A DNA stretch of 64,000 nucleotides, from the NCBI GenBank assembly GCA_030268105.1, contig BSDZ01000089.1, positions 1,860,001-1,924,000 of the forward strand, read 5' to 3'. The first letter of the stretch is position 1; the number at the start of each line of letters is the position of its first letter. The notes under the pieces are model-generated. The model ran no database searches. It saw nothing but the letters and a program-made list of their open reading frames with translations, and was not told the DNA's origin. Both the position numbers and the translations under genes were made by a program. The stretch comes from Volvox africanus (taxonomy: Eukaryota > Chlorophyta > Chlorophyceae > Chlamydomonadales > Volvocaceae). Shown here piece after piece: positions 60,654 through 64,000 of this stretch.

Positions 60654-61890
60654 TCATTGAGTATTCTCGTGTCCAGATTGCTTTGGAACACCTCCGCTAG
60701 CGAGTCTCTGCAATCACAAGCGAAACGTTAGTAATGTTCAGAGTTAAATCTTTTAAAGTTAAACCACTTAAAGCAGCGCACCGGCTCGGATGCAAAGGAG
60801 CGTAGCGTGTGCAGGATGGCCCCTGCATTGTTTTGGACATATCCGTTCGCCCTGCAATGCAGGATACATTGTCAATCGTTTTGGTAACATGGGGGATCAT
60901 GGACGTGAAAGGGTTGCACCGAGCTCTGGCGAGTGTTGCCAAGGCCCACCTATAGGCAACGCAGGCTAGAAGGTGCAACTGCAACCAACGCGAAAGTAAC
61001 CAAAACTACCCAGGCGACCCACATGTTCGCCATGCCAGTCACGGTGTCGGCAATGCGTGCTCGGGTTTCAGCTTGTAGGCGGTCAATTGTGGCTTCGTGC
61101 TGTCGAAGCAATGGTGACATGTAGCTGCGGCAGAAAACGCAACAAGAGGACGCGTTACAATACCAAGAAGGCGAGGAAGAGTTGACAATATCGCGCCGTA
61201 CCTGTCGTACAGCGTGATCGCTGCTTGGGTTCGAGGATGCCAGAGTGCCACAACGAATGCTAATTTCGCTTCGTAATAGAGCGGCAGCCTTCAATGAGGT
61301 CGTAAAGCGTTGCATGAGCAGGAACCACGCAGGAACCACAAAGTCCACCCGTTCACGCACGCATCCGCTTACCAAAAGATAGTTAGGTCTGCAACCCACT
61401 CGATGCATAGAAAGAAACCCATAAGGAGCCTGCGCATGAAGGTCGCATAAAGGAAGTGAGGCGAAACCCTAGCATGGCCCGGACGGCCAACAAGGTAGAA
61501 GTCAGGTGGCGGCCAACCGCGGGCCGTGTCCTTGCTGACTGCAGCCAATGCTTAACCCCTACTAGTTCCCCTCAATTAAACGATAATTTTAGATCGTAAA
61601 ATTTAATTGGCAATTCAAGCGGAACTTCCATCCTTTTACACCTTGACATGCACAACGCCTTCGGCTTGGCTTAGTATTTACTTACCAGTACACGCACCAA
61701 TGCCTGAGCTGTTGATTATTTCCAGAGCTAACTGCCTTATGCGTCAAATACGCTGGAAGAGCACACCCCAATACAGCCCTTGCAAAGTTGGAGCGAAACA
61801 ATTAAGTCTCAACACCAGGGCTGTTTGCAAAGTTTGGAGAGGTTTTGTTACTTACATTAGGACTTTGCATATTGGCGCCGAAACAAGCAT
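60654..61890 (-). CDS. HVA22/REEP (TB2/DP1) ER-membrane-shaping protein
   Basis: Small hairpin-membrane protein of the tubular ER. Seven exons in coding order: 61890-61856, 61778-61686, 61429-61373, 61288-61202, 61124-61023, 60851-60782 and 60707-60654 (TGA); 165 residues, all phases fit. The family signature is complete: LGCALPAYLTHKAV, QQLRHWCVYW, GFFLCIEWVADLTIFWLPLY, YYEAKLAFVVALWHP and SYMSPLLRQHEATIDRLQ. An amphipathic helix (RARIADTVTGMANM, ANGYVQNNAGAILH) follows. Family: HVA22 in plants, REEP5/DP1 in animals, Yop1 in yeast. If intron 5 is retained, the frame stays open and adds a hydrophobic segment (MWVAWVVLVTFALVAVA) before a stop at 60950. The last two exons are short and rest on splice signals, so the very C-terminus is less sure. 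TGTAA follows near 60620 on the coding strand. Confidence 0.88.
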
Positions 61891-63828
61891 AACTGCGAAA
61901 CGAGCCGGCGAAGCAGGAGCAAGGCTGACAATCGAAATCTGAGCTTAAATTACGAACGTCAAATTATTCGAGAAGAATCCAGCAGAAGATGAATAACATT
62001 AAAATACTATACTATTGCTAGTAACGAGAATTTTGTTCTTCGCGTGCACTCTTTGCATGTTGCATGCCACCTAACCGTACAGGACTACCCGCAGCCTGGC
62101 AGTCACCCCTACCCTGCGTTGTACAGAAATGCACACCTGATGTGCGTGTGCAACAAACTCAGTCACAAAGGATAGCGATGATGAAGCGCACTCATGAGAT
62201 TGGCAGAGCAAGATTTGCGAAGGAAAAGCTTATAAAGTTATAAGAAAGCTCCAATATACAACGCGATTGATCCAGCGACTTATTTAGATTTGTCTATGAC
62301 ACTAAAATAACGCATGATGCTGTGCCATGTACATACGGGCTGCGCTGATCACTTCGTGTCTCGTTGCCGACTCGGGACTTTTTTGCGAGTTACAATTAAG
62401 ATAGTTGACCTCACCATAGCAATAATTTTTGAGCTCTCAATGCTTAGGTGAACGGGCTTCAATTTGGCGATGTATACTGGTATGGAGTCTTCTCGTTTCA
62501 ACGGTTATCTTATCTCAACACCCTTTGCGGCAACTGGCGACGTTACGGCAGAACATGAGTTACCTTCTCGTCTGAAAACGCTGTTAGGTAACGAAGCCCA
62601 TGCGCCTGTCAACTATGGAGACATGGGGTTCTCCTATGGTATTGCCCTGGTATCACCAGTGCTTAGGTGGTACTATGGGGTGTTTTGCACTTTTTCAATG
62701 CAATTATTACCAGGAAAAATGAAGGCCTGTTTCATAGCACAGGTGGAGAAACCTGATACACGACAAGGCCTTGCTAGGCAGACGTGTCAGATAACGTCGT
62801 GCACGGCGAGCCATCGAGGTTATGAGCAGGTTCTACCCCGGTTCCAGGTTCTACCCCGACCGAGAGCGGGCCAAAGACTCTATCGTTAAGGGCCGGGTGC
62901 CCCCATGTCGATGGACGGTGACGACCCCAATTAAAGTGACCTGCGAGCTGACCAGTAGCGGAGTTGACGCCTTAGTTGATTCGGCAGATTCCGCTGGATG
63001 CTGGTGGTGGGTGCTGAACCTGGGAAAACCACTGATTTCGGAGAAGTCGGCATGGGAGACTGGATGAGGGTGCCCCGAAACACCGGGGAAGGTAGGGACT
63101 GCCAGGTTAGTGGCCACGGGTGATGTACCCCCCTATCCTACACACATCAGTACGACTTAAGCACGCAACCCGTCTGTGCGATGTGAATGTGCTGTACTGC
63201 GTCCAAAACCCTCCAGGGACAGCTAGTTCAGAATCGGTCGTCGTGCAACGCCAACAGATGCAGCGACTGGGGCTCCTGGTCTTTACTGCAAAAGAGGGGC
63301 CAATGCTCCATGTTCGCAGTCGAAGGGTTCCGGCTTGAAATATGTTAGTTAGGCAAGGGATTTCTTGAAAGGAACATAGCTGCAAAATATGTATGCAGGG
63401 CCAAACCTGTTGTGAATTACACGGTTCACGTTGCGCGCTAGTCACAAAGGATTGTTATGTTCTAAAGCAATCATAATGGTTGACCTAGCCGAAGCTTTCC
63501 CTCATGCGCACCCAGCCAAGAGGTCATGAACAGGTATTCTGTGCATCAAGAACACGTTCCGTTCGCACTCATCGTCACCCAAAGCAAACATGTTTTTTTC
63601 GCAATATCGTTATCACACCAGACCATCCCAAGCTTTCATTAAGCTCATCCTCCTCCGCTGCTACTGTGGCGAATCTTGTGAGGCTTCTCACACAGGGTTG
63701 CTCAGCCCAGACACTACCATGGCTTGCAGCGTCGAGTTTTACTGGAAAGCCAAGAAGTGCAATCATTAAGAATGTGGGGTAATGCTCCGAGCACGCTCAA
63801 GCTTGCCCGATGCAACTGTCGCACCCGA
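61891..63828. other. intergenic region
   Basis: Holds the HVA22-like promoter and the 3' untranslated region of the V-ATPase gene. A 141-codon plus-strand frame at 62464-62889 (MAMYTGMESSRFNGYLISTP) has no recognised match and contains a short direct repeat (ggttctaccccg, about 62829 and 62847). It was not called as a gene. Confidence 0.4.
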
Positions 63829-64000
63829 TCACGCCTTCAAGAAATCCAGCTTGTCCTTGCTAAGCATCAGCTTCTGGACGCAAAGCAGGGCCTGCTTCTG
63901 AACCTCCGCGTCACTGTGGCTGAGAAGCCGCATCACTAGCTCCTTGCCACGCAGATCATTGACAATATAACGCCCCTGCGAGTGGTTCACGATGAACTGA
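63829..64000 (-). CDS. VHA-H: V-type ATPase subunit H, 3' end (partial)
   Basis: C-terminal 56 residues of subunit H of the vacuolar proton pump, the regulatory part of V1 that couples and silences ATP hydrolysis. The reading frame enters from beyond the window edge and ends at TGA (63829-63831). GRYIVNDLRGKELVMRLLSH, EVQKQALLCVQKLM and the last residues FLKA line up with the plant subunit H end (GRIIVTDLKAKERVMKLMNH..., FLQA). These form the last HEAT/ARM-type repeat. The rest of the gene lies at higher coordinates outside the window. Confidence 0.9.
   Translation of the reverse strand, partial: QFIVNHSQGRYIVNDLRGKELVMRLLSHSDAEVQKQALLCVQKLMLSKDKLDFLKA

Noticed and set aside
62464..62889. 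141-codon plus-strand frame
   Set aside because: No family pattern, no splice context, intergenic position; left as unannotated.

Overview
The window looks like nuclear DNA of a flagellated green alga (Chlorophyta, or at least Viridiplantae). Its genes are broken into many short exons by spliceosomal introns. The gene set combines a plant-type carotenoid hydroxylase (CYP97C), a plant-like V-ATPase subunit H, a TSET/TPLATE-complex subunit, and IFT74, which needs a cilium. A TGTAA poly(A) signal of the chlorophyte type follows one gene. I rebuilt the exon models by hand: every junction named in an entry keeps reading frame, and boundaries rest on splice signals plus family similarity. No species is assigned.

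Layout. 0.46-4.38 kb (+): 3' part of CYP97C (lutein pathway), with two GC-AG introns. 5.7-6.9 kb (-): an unrecognised gene, possibly frameshifted. 8.64-10.95 kb (+): a short-chain dehydrogenase lacking the usual catalytic Tyr. 11.82-14.50 kb (-): an OTUD6-like deubiquitinase. 14.87-20.18 kb (+): the muniscin-like TML/TCUP subunit of TSET. 20.45-24.54 kb (+): an RlmN-family radical-SAM RNA methyltransferase. 24.5-40.4 kb is repeat-rich. It holds a defective Copia element with intact target-site duplications, a 1.2-kb inverted duplication with a perfect 43-bp palindromic core, a Copia RNase H relic, and a Ty3/Gypsy chromovirus relic. The Gypsy pol starts with a Dam-like adenine-methyltransferase domain.

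40.45-44.72 kb (+): a DBP2/DDX5-type DEAD-box helicase with a long intron at motif V. 45.23-45.71 kb (-): a LYR-motif mitochondrial protein. 45.90-48.57 kb (+): a probably mitochondrial protein resembling COA1. 48.6-54.1 kb is gene-poor, with one possible NUP35-like exon (-). 54.14-64.0 kb (-) is a run of co-oriented genes: a coiled-coil protein of unknown role, IFT74, an HVA22/REEP ER-shaping protein, and the 3' end of V-ATPase subunit H, which runs off the window.

The genes do not form one pathway. They are ordinary housekeeping and organelle genes around a transposon cluster. The most unusual items are the Dam-like domain fused into a Gypsy pol with an in-frame UAG between gag and pol, the pre-insertion rearrangements in the Copia element, the palindromic inverted duplication, the SDR active-site change, and a possible intron-retention isoform of the HVA22-like gene that would add a hydrophobic segment.
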